In this document: in pieces, positions 54,886 through 63,555 of the stretch
Position numbering within the stretch: position 1 is the stretch's first letter
Layout of the letters: every line of letters starts with the position of its first letter
Made by a program: the position numbers and the translations under genes
NCBI RefSeq assembly: GCF_026788005.1
Contig: NZ_JABEPE010000004.1
Span: 1 to 64,000 of the forward strand
Direction: 5' to 3'
Origin: Alteromonas sp. a30
GTDB lineage: Bacteria > Pseudomonadota > Gammaproteobacteria > Enterobacterales > Alteromonadaceae
DNA length: 64,000 nucleotides
Notes under the pieces: generated by a model
What the model was told of the DNA's origin: nothing
What the model saw: the letters and a program-made list of their open reading frames with translations, nothing else
The model's database searches: none

Positions 54886-56145
54886 CTAGTCCAACGTTAA
54901 ATTCTCGCTGCCTATCCAGCGAGAAACATCGGAAATAATAATTTTGTCACCTAATTCCAGGCCACTTTTTACCTGAATAAATTGACTGGATGCAGCGCCA
55001 AAGTTAACACGTCGACGCACAGCATTGCCGCCATCTTCATCAACAACAAACACGTAGGCATTGGCATTCTCAGCAATAGCACTGGGTTTTTTGATAAACA
55101 TGACGTTATTTAGCTCTGCAATTTTGATGGTACCATCAACACTTAAGTCTGGCCTTGCGCCATTGGGGAGCGTCTTATCAAAGCGCACATCCACTTTTAC
55201 TGTATTATTAATAACTTGTGGGTCAATTCGGGATACTTTACCCATCACCACTTCACTGCGTAAATCCACTTCAACTGGATACCCAATGACAACATCTTTA
55301 CCTTGGGTTTCTGGAATACGAAGTTCTGCAATCAAACTATTATTATCTGCAATATTGACTAAGGTGTTGCCGATCTCAACATTGTGCCCTTCAACCACAC
55401 TAACGACTTGTACAATACCGTTCATACCAGCTTTAACTGTTAGCAAGTCATGTTTTTGCTTCACACTTTCGTAGCGGCTTTTATATAAGTCCACTCGCGA
55501 TTCGCGCACTTGCAATTGCACTTTAATTGAGTCAGTAAATTCATCAAAACGCTCTTTTTCAATCTCAATAATACGTTTTAGGTTTTTCACTTTAATGTCG
55601 GATTGCGCGGTCATGACCTTAGGAATGATGCCTTTTTCGGCAATTTCTTTTTCAGCCAACATTTGCACTCTTGCTGATTCATAATCCGATTTCAACTTTT
55701 CAAGATTCACTTTAAGTGCCAATAACTCGTTATTTAACTTGGACTTCTCCAGCACCAAACTGGAGCTAGCCTCTTCCCACTCCCAACGAGCATTCTTTAA
55801 TTCTTCATCAAGCTCCGTCGACTTTAAGGTTAGTAGAACGGTATCTTCTTTTACTTTTGTGCCGGGCTTCACAAGCACATCAACTACTTCAGCACGCGCC
55901 ACGGCTGTTAACCAACGTACTTTTTCTGGCGCTAATATGCCTGAAGCTGTGATTTCTTTTGATAAATCCCCTTGTTGGACTTGCCCGTATAACAACGCCT
56001 CTTTCTCAACCGTAGGCGCGCCATTGTCCGATGCGCTTAGTCCTACCGTGATAATGATGGTAAGCACAATAGCAGAAACCGTAATCACAGAGCCGATGTG
56101 TTTGTTAACAAAGCCCCACGTTGATTTTTCTTTAACGATGTCCAT
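54886..56145 (-). CDS. Periplasmic adaptor (HlyD/MacA-like membrane fusion protein)
   Basis: 419 residues. One N-terminal membrane helix (VITVSAIVLTIIITVGLSA, about 19-37), a split lipoyl domain (GILAPEKVRWLTAVARAEVV and the later KAGMNGIVQVVSVVEG), a long coiled-coil hairpin (about 105-225), a beta-barrel domain and a membrane-proximal domain. It bridges an inner-membrane transporter to an outer-membrane channel. It lies 37 bp after the P450 gene and before its ATPase. Confidence 0.92.
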   Translation of the reverse strand: MDIVKEKSTWGFVNKHIGSVITVSAIVLTIIITVGLSASDNGAPTVEKEALLYGQVQQGDLSKEITASGILAPEKVRWLTAVARAEVVDVLVKPGTKVKEDTVLLTLKSTELDEELKNARWEWEEASSSLVLEKSKLNNELLALKVNLEKLKSDYESARVQMLAEKEIAEKGIIPKVMTAQSDIKVKNLKRIIEIEKERFDEFTDSIKVQLQVRESRVDLYKSRYESVKQKHDLLTVKAGMNGIVQVVSVVEGHNVEIGNTLVNIADNNSLIAELRIPETQGKDVVIGYPVEVDLRSEVVMGKVSRIDPQVINNTVKVDVRFDKTLPNGARPDLSVDGTIKIAELNNVMFIKKPSAIAENANAYVFVVDEDGGNAVRRRVNFGAASSQFIQVKSGLELGDKIIISDVSRWIGSENLTLD

Positions 56146-56182
56146 TAAATATTCTCAGCAATAATAAATAGTCGGCCGCGCA

Positions 56183-57415
56183 TTACTTATGCAAAATCAC
56201 TTGCATACTGCTATAACCTTTAACGAAATTGGAGTTAATCCATGACACAGGTGCAACCACTTCAATGTGGCTAAAACGTTCTAATAACTGTTGCCATAGA
56301 ATCTTAAGTTGCAGCTCAGCTAGGCGTTTGCCGATGCATCGATGAATGCCTGTACCAAACGCCAGATGTTTTTGAAGTTGCGCTCTGTCGCGCGTGATAT
56401 CGATTTCATCACCATTAGTAAAAACCGACTCATCGCAATTACCTGATGCATACCACATCACCACTTTTTCACCTGCACGAATGGTTTTCCCGCCTAATTG
56501 AGTATCGGTTTTTGCTGTGCGGCGCATATAAGCAAGCGGCGTTTGCCAACGAATAATTTCGGGCACCAGCTGCTCAACACGACTCGGATCTTGTTTAAGT
56601 AGTTGGTATTGTTTGGGAAACTGATTTAGTGCGTACACCCCGCCAGTCATTGAGTTTCGCGTTGTGTCGTTTCCTGCAACAAGCAGTAACACCACATTCC
56701 CCAATAGCTCGCTTGGTAACATAGATTGTGTATGAGGCGAATGTGCCAACATGGAAATCAGATCACCTGACTGGGCTTGCCCGCGTTTTTGCTCTTTCAA
56801 TTCAGTAAAGGCTTTCAGGCACGCCATCAACTCGCTTTGTCTGCGCTGTGAAAAGTCAGGAGCATTAACATCTTCGTCTGTCATGGTGGCTAAATTAGAC
56901 CAGCGAATCAGTTTATGACGATGTTCAAATGGGAAACCAAATAGCGTTGCCAACATTTGACTGGTTAGCTCAACGGAAACTTTTTCAACCCAATCAAACG
57001 CCTGACCAATCGGCAAAGCGTCAAGCGTTTGTTCCGTGCGCGATTGTATTAAGCTTGAAAACTCGTTCATTACGCTGGATGAAAACGCAGGCGCAACACT
57101 TTCTCGGTACTTGGTATGATCGGGACGGTCCATCGCAATAAACATCGGTAACGGAAAATCATCGTCTTGATCTTCAATTAAGATGCTTCCTTCTGAAGAG
57201 AAAATATCGTGATGTGTATCGACGTAAGCGATGTCTTCGTATCGCGTTACGTTCCAAAATGAACCGTAAAAAGGATGATTACGACAAAGAAAAATGGGGT
57301 TTTCCTGACGTTGCTTTTTGAAAAAAGCTTGATGTTTGTCACCATGGAACAAATCCAAGGTCGGAAATTCATGCCAAGGCAAACTGGCATTCTCAATCGA
57401 ATTTGAATTGCTCAT
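56183..57415 (-). CDS. Cytochrome P450
   Basis: 410 residues, the usual bacterial soluble size. I-helix AGNDTTR (about 245), E-x-x-R in PEIIRW (about 285), haem loop FGTGIHRCIG with the Cys ligand (about 357). AGGGA before the ATG. First gene of the operon with adaptor, ATPase and APH-like protein, divergent from an NRPS gene, so oxidation of the NRPS product or a building block is the natural reading. A redox partner gene is not seen in the window. Confidence 0.95.
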   Translation of the reverse strand: MSNSNSIENASLPWHEFPTLDLFHGDKHQAFFKKQRQENPIFLCRNHPFYGSFWNVTRYEDIAYVDTHHDIFSSEGSILIEDQDDDFPLPMFIAMDRPDHTKYRESVAPAFSSSVMNEFSSLIQSRTEQTLDALPIGQAFDWVEKVSVELTSQMLATLFGFPFEHRHKLIRWSNLATMTDEDVNAPDFSQRRQSELMACLKAFTELKEQKRGQAQSGDLISMLAHSPHTQSMLPSELLGNVVLLLVAGNDTTRNSMTGGVYALNQFPKQYQLLKQDPSRVEQLVPEIIRWQTPLAYMRRTAKTDTQLGGKTIRAGEKVVMWYASGNCDESVFTNGDEIDITRDRAQLQKHLAFGTGIHRCIGKRLAELQLKILWQQLLERFSHIEVVAPVSWINSNFVKGYSSMQVILHK

Positions 57416-58070
57416 TCGTTAGTCCCTAAGGTAATTCCTGTAACAACTTTGGAAGAGATTGCGGGATGAGCTTGGGATAACGAACTGATCTTTGAACCAT
57501 TCTGTGTAAGCTTTTTGCTTTTTTGAATAGCGATAATAAACCTGCTTCTCGCTCACAACATCAACCTCTAAAAGACTTAAACTCATTTTCGATGCATTGA
57601 AAAATGAGTGACACTAAAATCACATAGCTTACGCAATGGTGAAAATCATACATTATTAATGGTGAAATTCATACAATATCAATGGCAATACCAACACAAT
57701 CCGTTACATTGCTTCATTAAAATGCTTACCTTCTAATATAAGCAGTTGTTTTTTAAAGACCCGAATTAGTGTTCAACACCTACATTTATACAATAATAGA
57801 TTTTCAGGAGTACGGTAGTTGCTACATTTTATTACAGTAACTTATTGCTACATATTTATTTTAAGATAAAAAATAACATCCCTTAATCTTGCGTCACTGT
57901 CTGTATTTATGCTGGAATCAGCATATTAAAAAACAATCCTTTTGATAAAAAAAGAGCAAAAACACAAAAATATTTTCTCTTATTTTTAGCGGTTTTTTAT
58001 AATGACAGCCTTAACACTGTATTTTATTTGAACATAACCAGGGCCCAAGTGGCAACGTGAGACAGAGCCT
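57416..58070. promoter_or_regulatory. 655-bp divergent control region between P450 operon and NRPS gene
   Basis: No gene. Contains a 9-bp inverted repeat (ACTCATTTT 57581-57589 and AAAATGAGT 57601-57609), two adjacent 23-bp direct repeats (57635-57680), and a hairpin TATGCTG-GAAT-CAGCATA at 57908-57925. AT content rises towards the NRPS gene. Confidence 0.6.
57635..57680. promoter_or_regulatory. Two tandem 23-bp direct repeats, likely activator sites
   Basis: AATGGTGAAAATCATACATT(ATT) followed directly by AATGGTGAAATTCATACAAT(ATC), 20 of 23 positions identical, and then a partial third start AATGGCAATACC. A 23-bp period is about two helical turns, which suits side-by-side binding of a regulator. 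Confidence 0.55.
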
Positions 58071-61000
58071 ATGCCAACGAACATTTTACAAGGATTCTAC
58101 GCAGCGGTAGAAAAAAACCCTTTAAATAATGCGGTTATAGATACTCAAGGACATAGTCTTACATATCAAGAAGTTGCTGAATTTATTGGTCATCTTTCAA
58201 CATTTATTCAAAGCGAAAATTATTTTCGAGTAGGTGTTTTAATGCCTCGCTCGATAGATTCCATCATCGCTTTCTTAAGTATAATTGAAGCCAACTCTAC
58301 TTATATTCCATTTAATATTCAGCAGGAAGAACAGCAAAGATTGTCTCTTATTGAACAAGCCGAACTCGATATTATTCTTTGTAATAACGAAACTGAATCA
58401 CTCATTCCCGAAAATCAGAAAAAATTAAATATCAATTTAAATACAAAAAAATCTTATAAAACGCCTAATCAACAAAGAAAAACAAACGCTATTTACGAAA
58501 TTTTCACATCTGGGAGTACAGGAAAACCAAAACTTGTTCAAATAACATCGAGTAATCTTATTGCTCATCAAAATGCATTTTCAAAGAAAATTAGGCTTTC
58601 GCCTGATGACAAAATATTACAATCTTGCGCTTTGAGTTTTGATGTTTCTATTGAGGAAGTGCTCTCAACATTAAATGCGGGCGCCACGTTAATTGTAGGT
58701 TTAGATCCAGCAAAAACAGATATGCCTACGCTAAATCAGATATTGCAAAAGTACGGCATCACGACTGTCAATTTTCCTACTGCACTTTGGAACAATTGGA
58801 CCGATTTTTTGGCTGACACTGGAGCACGTCCACCAGCTAGTTTGCACACAGTAATCATTGGTAGTGAAATGTGTTCTACCTCCAAATTACAGCGTTGGTT
58901 CACATTGAATCTCCCTATCTCGCTTTATAATGCATATGGTCTTACCGAAACCACTATTACCAACAGTATTTGGTTAGCGCACCCTCTGAGCGATAACGAT
59001 ATTGTGCCTATTGGGCAACCACTGACTGACAACAACTTGTATATTTTGGACGGCAACAATCAACCTGTCGCGGAAGGCGAAGAAGGGGAGTTAGTCATTA
59101 CGGGTAAGCAAATTGGTAAGGGCTACCGAAACCTACCGCCAGATCAGGTTTCACGTTTTGAGTGGATTACCTTTGCCAATGATCAAAAGCAATACGCCTA
59201 CCGCACGGGAGATAGAGCCAAACGCCTTAGCAACGGTGATTACGTTATTTTAGGGCGAATTGATCGCCAATTAAAAATTCATGGCTTTCGTGTAGAAGCC
59301 ACCGCTATTGAATCAGCTATCGAAAAGCAGCCTAATATCGAGCAATGTTTTGTGCAATTATTAGAGCAACAAACGCCTGCGAAATTGGTCGCTTATATTG
59401 TTGGTCCACTCAGCCAGCAAGTGCCAACGGGAGAGCTACTGGCATGGCAAGCACATGAGCAACTAACGCATTATTTACCTGCGTTACAACAACTACTTCC
59501 AGCGTATGCCTTACCACACTTTTTCTGTGTGCTAGAGGCATTCCCAATGACAACAAACGGGAAAATAGACGCCAAAACATTATCTCAATTACATCAAATC
59601 AATGTTCAACACCCACATCAAACTGACACCACATCGGTAAAACACAATCATCCGCTTATTGGTATAACCGAAACCTTACTACAACATGGTTTAATCAGCG
59701 GTTTAAGCTTTGTTGCCCAAGGCGGTGATTCCATCAGCGCGCAGCAATTGGTTAACCGCGCCTATGCTGCTGGCTTCAGCTTGAATATGGAGTCGTTGTT
59801 ATCGGAACAAGATTTGTTACCAATATTGCTAGACGCCTCTCCCATTGATAACCCAACATCTCAGCGGGACTCTGACGCCCAGCCTAGTTTTGCCATTATC
59901 GCCGATAAAACCTTGCCAAAAACCATACTCAAACGCATTTATCAGCATAAAGGCGTGTTGAATAAAATGAGTTACATTCGCAAAGCTTCCCAAACTCAGC
60001 ACGAAATGTTGTACGCCAGCCGCCTCATTCCCGGCGAAGGCGATATCGTAGAGCAAACCGAAGGGCAATTACCCAATTTAAATCCCGCGCTATTTATGCA
60101 GGCATGGCAGTACGCTATTGAAAAGTTTGATGCTCTGCGTAGCTGTTTTCTCACCGAAGATGACGAGACGCATTACTGGGTGAGTTACAACGATTATCAG
60201 ATAAGCTGGATAACACACCAACAGCAAGATATTCCAAGCTTATTAGTAGAAGACAGGGAACAAGGGTTTAGCGACTTAAGCCTTCCACCTTATCGCTTAT
60301 ATTTAGTTGAACAAGGCTCCGGTGATTATCATTTTATTTGGTCGTATCATCATGCTTTATTGGATGGCTGGTCAGAATTAATCATTCTGGATTATGTATT
60401 TGAATGCTACCAGCAACTACAACAATCTCAGAGTGTTCCACCTCCTGCATCACGCCATTTCGTGCACTACCTAGATTATGTAGAAAGTTATCAATTTATA
60501 GATCAGGACTATTGGCGAGACTATTTACACTATATTGAGCCGTGCTTTATTGGCGACCCTCAAGCGTCATTGCAAGAACACCCATCGGGCGAAACCCTAG
60601 AAATAGGCGCGGTTCCACTACACAGTTACCATTTAATGAAAACCAAAATGCCTTGGTTAACGGTTGGCATTTGGGCGCAAGCGTTGGCAGCCAAAACCCT
60701 CAGTAAAATTAAACAACGCAACCGTTGTACTTACGGCATTCTTGCCTCATCAAGACCAAAACATATTCCGTTCATTGATGAAACCGCTGGCTTGTTTTTA
60801 CACCTTCTGCCCGTGCAAGTCACGTTACGGGATGACGATGACACCTCGCTACTGCAACAAATTAAACAAGTTAACGGCGAACACGCCTCTCACGCTCATG
60901 AGTTTGAGAAAACCCCCACGAGCCGGAAGTACTCTGCACAACGTTTCGATGTAGGTGTGGTGATGGATAACTATCCAAACGCAACAAACGCGTTCACTCG

Positions 61001-61178
61001 TGCCCTGACTAACCATTCACAAAGCGCCCTATCGCTGACTTTTTACTTCAGCCAAAAAGGCGACGAGTTGATGCTAACGTTGCAATACAAACCGCGTTAT
61101 TTAAGCAATGCCGAAATTGAGCGAGTTCAGACTGCACTGCATGAAGTGTTGTCTCATTGGCAAGATTATTGGAATTAA
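58071..61178 (+). CDS. Stand-alone NRPS, A-T-C order
   Basis: 1035 residues. Adenylation domain (about 25-500; TSGSTGKPK near 148, YGLTETT, YRTGDR, NGKID near 505), carrier domain (GGDSIS, Ser near 554), and a condensation domain (about 630-1030) with an intact HHALLDGWS near 762. Pocket against GrsA: D-V-E-N-I-G-A-I-T, sharing E and N with a known ornithine code, so a basic residue is plausible. The domain order suggests it loads the first residue, or that its C domain couples its residue to a chain on another protein or releases it. No thioesterase. Divergent from the P450 operon, convergent with the hydroxylase array. Codon use is more AT-rich in the first 600 bp. Confidence 0.93.
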   Translation: MPTNILQGFYAAVEKNPLNNAVIDTQGHSLTYQEVAEFIGHLSTFIQSENYFRVGVLMPRSIDSIIAFLSIIEANSTYIPFNIQQEEQQRLSLIEQAELDIILCNNETESLIPENQKKLNINLNTKKSYKTPNQQRKTNAIYEIFTSGSTGKPKLVQITSSNLIAHQNAFSKKIRLSPDDKILQSCALSFDVSIEEVLSTLNAGATLIVGLDPAKTDMPTLNQILQKYGITTVNFPTALWNNWTDFLADTGARPPASLHTVIIGSEMCSTSKLQRWFTLNLPISLYNAYGLTETTITNSIWLAHPLSDNDIVPIGQPLTDNNLYILDGNNQPVAEGEEGELVITGKQIGKGYRNLPPDQVSRFEWITFANDQKQYAYRTGDRAKRLSNGDYVILGRIDRQLKIHGFRVEATAIESAIEKQPNIEQCFVQLLEQQTPAKLVAYIVGPLSQQVPTGELLAWQAHEQLTHYLPALQQLLPAYALPHFFCVLEAFPMTTNGKIDAKTLSQLHQINVQHPHQTDTTSVKHNHPLIGITETLLQHGLISGLSFVAQGGDSISAQQLVNRAYAAGFSLNMESLLSEQDLLPILLDASPIDNPTSQRDSDAQPSFAIIADKTLPKTILKRIYQHKGVLNKMSYIRKASQTQHEMLYASRLIPGEGDIVEQTEGQLPNLNPALFMQAWQYAIEKFDALRSCFLTEDDETHYWVSYNDYQISWITHQQQDIPSLLVEDREQGFSDLSLPPYRLYLVEQGSGDYHFIWSYHHALLDGWSELIILDYVFECYQQLQQSQSVPPPASRHFVHYLDYVESYQFIDQDYWRDYLHYIEPCFIGDPQASLQEHPSGETLEIGAVPLHSYHLMKTKMPWLTVGIWAQALAAKTLSKIKQRNRCTYGILASSRPKHIPFIDETAGLFLHLLPVQVTLRDDDDTSLLQQIKQVNGEHASHAHEFEKTPTSRKYSAQRFDVGVVMDNYPNATNAFTRALTNHSQSALSLTFYFSQKGDELMLTLQYKPRYLSNAEIERVQTALHEVLSHWQDYWN

Positions 61179-61258
61179 TAGCCGGTAAATTAATAACCGG
61201 TAAAAAGCAGGGGAGTGAAAAAGCGGCTGCCACTGTTACAACCGCCGAATAACGGTGT

Positions 61259-61996
61259 TTAATAATGTTTGACTTGTGCTCGCTGCCAACGGCGATAACC
61301 CCAATGTAGGATGGGATCGAGCCATTTTATTTTGCTCAACTTACCAATTAACGGCTTGTTGAGCTTAGCCGCATCATAGTAAATAAAACCTAATACTCGC
61401 GAAGCAATGCTCACAAAGTCGCGTTTAAATTCAGGACGGACAATATCCAACACCATAATATAACGCTGCTGGTCTGTGTTATTCCACGCAGTATGTTCAT
61501 GAGCGTCGCAAAACATTAAGACTTTCCCATCGTGCCAGCTTCGCGTTTCTGTGCCTACACGAAAGCCGCAACGCGGCGCCTGTGCCGGAATACGCAAACC
61601 TAAGTGGCAACGAATAATGGCATTGGTATTACCATAGTGGGGCTTAATGGTGGTGCCCGGCTCTAACAAATTAAACGATGCAGCGCATAAGTTTGGGATT
61701 TTGTTCAACACTTCCCACGTTTTTGGGTACTTTTTGGCATTTTCTTCCGATTTTTTTCCCCAGAACATCAAGCCTTGAGTTTTCCAATTGTTCTTTTTCG
61801 ACATCATTTCTGCATTCATGTAAGGCTCAAGCTGCGCTTGGTCTTTTTCAATTTCAGCAAAAAACTCATCAACAATGATCTGGTAATCTTTTTCTATTGT
61901 TTTTACCCAGTCAAATTCAGCGGTGTCGAAAAAGAAAGGCTCAGAGCCAGAAAACACTTGTCCAGTATCAGAAAACCACGCTTTGTTACGGCTCAT
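61259..61996 (-). CDS. Aspartyl/asparaginyl beta-hydroxylase family protein (array member 1)
   Basis: 245 residues. The Fe(II)/2-oxoglutarate core is intact: H131 in RCHLGL and H168 in DAHEHTAW, with R178 for 2-oxoglutarate and the PHYGNTNA stretch. As in the AspH family, there are only two His ligands and no third carboxylate. It hydroxylates the beta carbon of Asp, Asn or a related residue, free or in a peptide. GGAG before the ATG. Last gene of a tandem array of four or more paralogues (16-bp gap). It ends 80 bp from the convergent NRPS gene. Confidence 0.93.
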   Translation of the reverse strand: MSRNKAWFSDTGQVFSGSEPFFFDTAEFDWVKTIEKDYQIIVDEFFAEIEKDQAQLEPYMNAEMMSKKNNWKTQGLMFWGKKSEENAKKYPKTWEVLNKIPNLCAASFNLLEPGTTIKPHYGNTNAIIRCHLGLRIPAQAPRCGFRVGTETRSWHDGKVLMFCDAHEHTAWNNTDQQRYIMVLDIVRPEFKRDFVSIASRVLGFIYYDAAKLNKPLIGKLSKIKWLDPILHWGYRRWQRAQVKHY

Positions 61997-62012
61997 CGGC
62001 TTCTCCTATGCA

Positions 62013-62768
62013 TTAGTATTTCCCGAAGGATTTAACGAATACTGCCACTCGGAATAGCGACTTATACACAGAGAATAGAATCGCTTTTTGCCACTTTGCA
62101 CTGAAGAACTTACGTAGCCAAGCCTTATGCTGATACAAGACTTCTACATAAATTTTCCCGAGAATCTGGCTCGCCACCCAAAAGCGTTTGCCTTCAAATT
62201 TCGGCTGTATTACATCGAACGACAAAATGTATCGATACTCGTCACTATTGTTCCAAGCTGTGTGCTCGTGGGCATCGTTAAACATTAATATTTTACCGTT
62301 TTCCCAGCACTGCTTTTCATTGCCAACACGAATACCACATTTGGGAAGTGGCGCAGGCACTTGAATTCCCATATGACAACGCACCATCATGTTGGTATCA
62401 CCAATATGCGGCTTAATCGTTGAGTGCGGCGCCAATTCATGGAACGAGCATGAGCTGATGCTTGGTATCTTGCTCATAATGGCCCATGTTTTAGGGAAGA
62501 GTTTGATGTTTTTCTTGGAGCGCATTGTCCAATACATCATTCCCGCTGTATGCCACGCATCCTTTTTATCGGTTTTCTCTAAATCGGGATAAGGGTCCAT
62601 ATTGTCATGAGCATTTTTGGCGACATTCATCAATTCATCTCTGAATGTTTCCCAGTGACTTTCTATTTCTTCGACCCACGCAAATTGCTTTGGGTCATAG
62701 AAATAAGGGTCTTTTCCGTGATACACGGTTCCATCATCTGCCAACCAAGGCTTTTCTTTTTTAGACAT
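62013..62768 (-). CDS. Aspartyl/asparaginyl beta-hydroxylase family protein (array member 2)
   Basis: 251 residues. H132 in RCHMGI, H169 in DAHEHTAW and R179 are conserved, with PHIGDTN before them. The ribosome site (CGGGAT) is weaker than in its neighbours. Differs from member 1 mainly in the N-terminal 75 residues and the C-terminal tail, which has a hydrophobic, basic end. 14 bp separate it from the gene upstream, so the array is one transcript. Confidence 0.93.
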   Translation of the reverse strand: MSKKEKPWLADDGTVYHGKDPYFYDPKQFAWVEEIESHWETFRDELMNVAKNAHDNMDPYPDLEKTDKKDAWHTAGMMYWTMRSKKNIKLFPKTWAIMSKIPSISSCSFHELAPHSTIKPHIGDTNMMVRCHMGIQVPAPLPKCGIRVGNEKQCWENGKILMFNDAHEHTAWNNSDEYRYILSFDVIQPKFEGKRFWVASQILGKIYVEVLYQHKAWLRKFFSAKWQKAILFSVYKSLFRVAVFVKSFGKY

Positions 62769-62782
62769 AATAATCCCGACTA

Positions 62783-63553
62783 CTAAAACAGGTTATACAG
62801 GGGTTTTTTAAGTAATATCATCGTGCTAAAAAGCGCATAGCTTCCACGTCTTAAAATCTTGTCTACCCAGCGGCGCTTACCTAACTTCTTCAACCACGGA
62901 TGATGTTGATAACGTACATCTAGGAAGATATTACCCAACACACGACTCGCGACCCACTTACGGCTTTTCACAAACTCAGGGCGTAATACATCAAACGACA
63001 AGATGTAGCGATTTTCGTTGGTGTTATTCCACGCTGTATGCAATTGCGCATCATTAAAGAGGAAAATTCCGCCTTCTTCCCAACTTACCGTAGTGTCATT
63101 CACTTTGAAGCCGCAACGTGGCGCTGCTGCTGGAACTTTAAGGCCCATATGGCAACGCATCATGGCATTGGTGTCACCAATGTGCGGACGAATTGTAGAG
63201 TTAGGCTCCAGCAGTAAAATGGATGCTGACGATAAATGTGGAATGTCTTTTAATACTTCCCACGTTTTTGGAAACACTTTGGTGTAACGATCAGAAACGA
63301 ACGTCCAATACATCAAACCAGCCGTTTTCCACGCATCCTTACGATTGGTTTTCGATAAGTCCTTGTAAGGTTCTAAAATGCCATCTTGCGTTTGCATTAC
63401 CTCTAGCATTTCATCACGAATAATTTCCCAGTTATCTTCAACGTGCTTCACCCATTCAAATTGGGTTTTATCCCAAAAATCCGGTTCTGACGCCGGTAAT
63501 GGATCTAGGTCGTAAGACGTCCAAGGGCGTTTTTGCGGTACAGATTCGGTCAT
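62783..63553 (-). CDS. Aspartyl/asparaginyl beta-hydroxylase family protein (array member 3)
   Basis: 256 residues. H135 in RCHMGL and H172 in DAQLHTAW, R182 conserved. The residue pair before the second His is QL where the others have HE, a visible divergence next to the iron site. GGAGGG precedes the ATG, which is 2 bp after the stop of member 4. Confidence 0.93.
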   Translation of the reverse strand: MTESVPQKRPWTSYDLDPLPASEPDFWDKTQFEWVKHVEDNWEIIRDEMLEVMQTQDGILEPYKDLSKTNRKDAWKTAGLMYWTFVSDRYTKVFPKTWEVLKDIPHLSSASILLLEPNSTIRPHIGDTNAMMRCHMGLKVPAAAPRCGFKVNDTTVSWEEGGIFLFNDAQLHTAWNNTNENRYILSFDVLRPEFVKSRKWVASRVLGNIFLDVRYQHHPWLKKLGKRRWVDKILRRGSYALFSTMILLKKPLYNLF

Positions 63554-63555
63554 TG

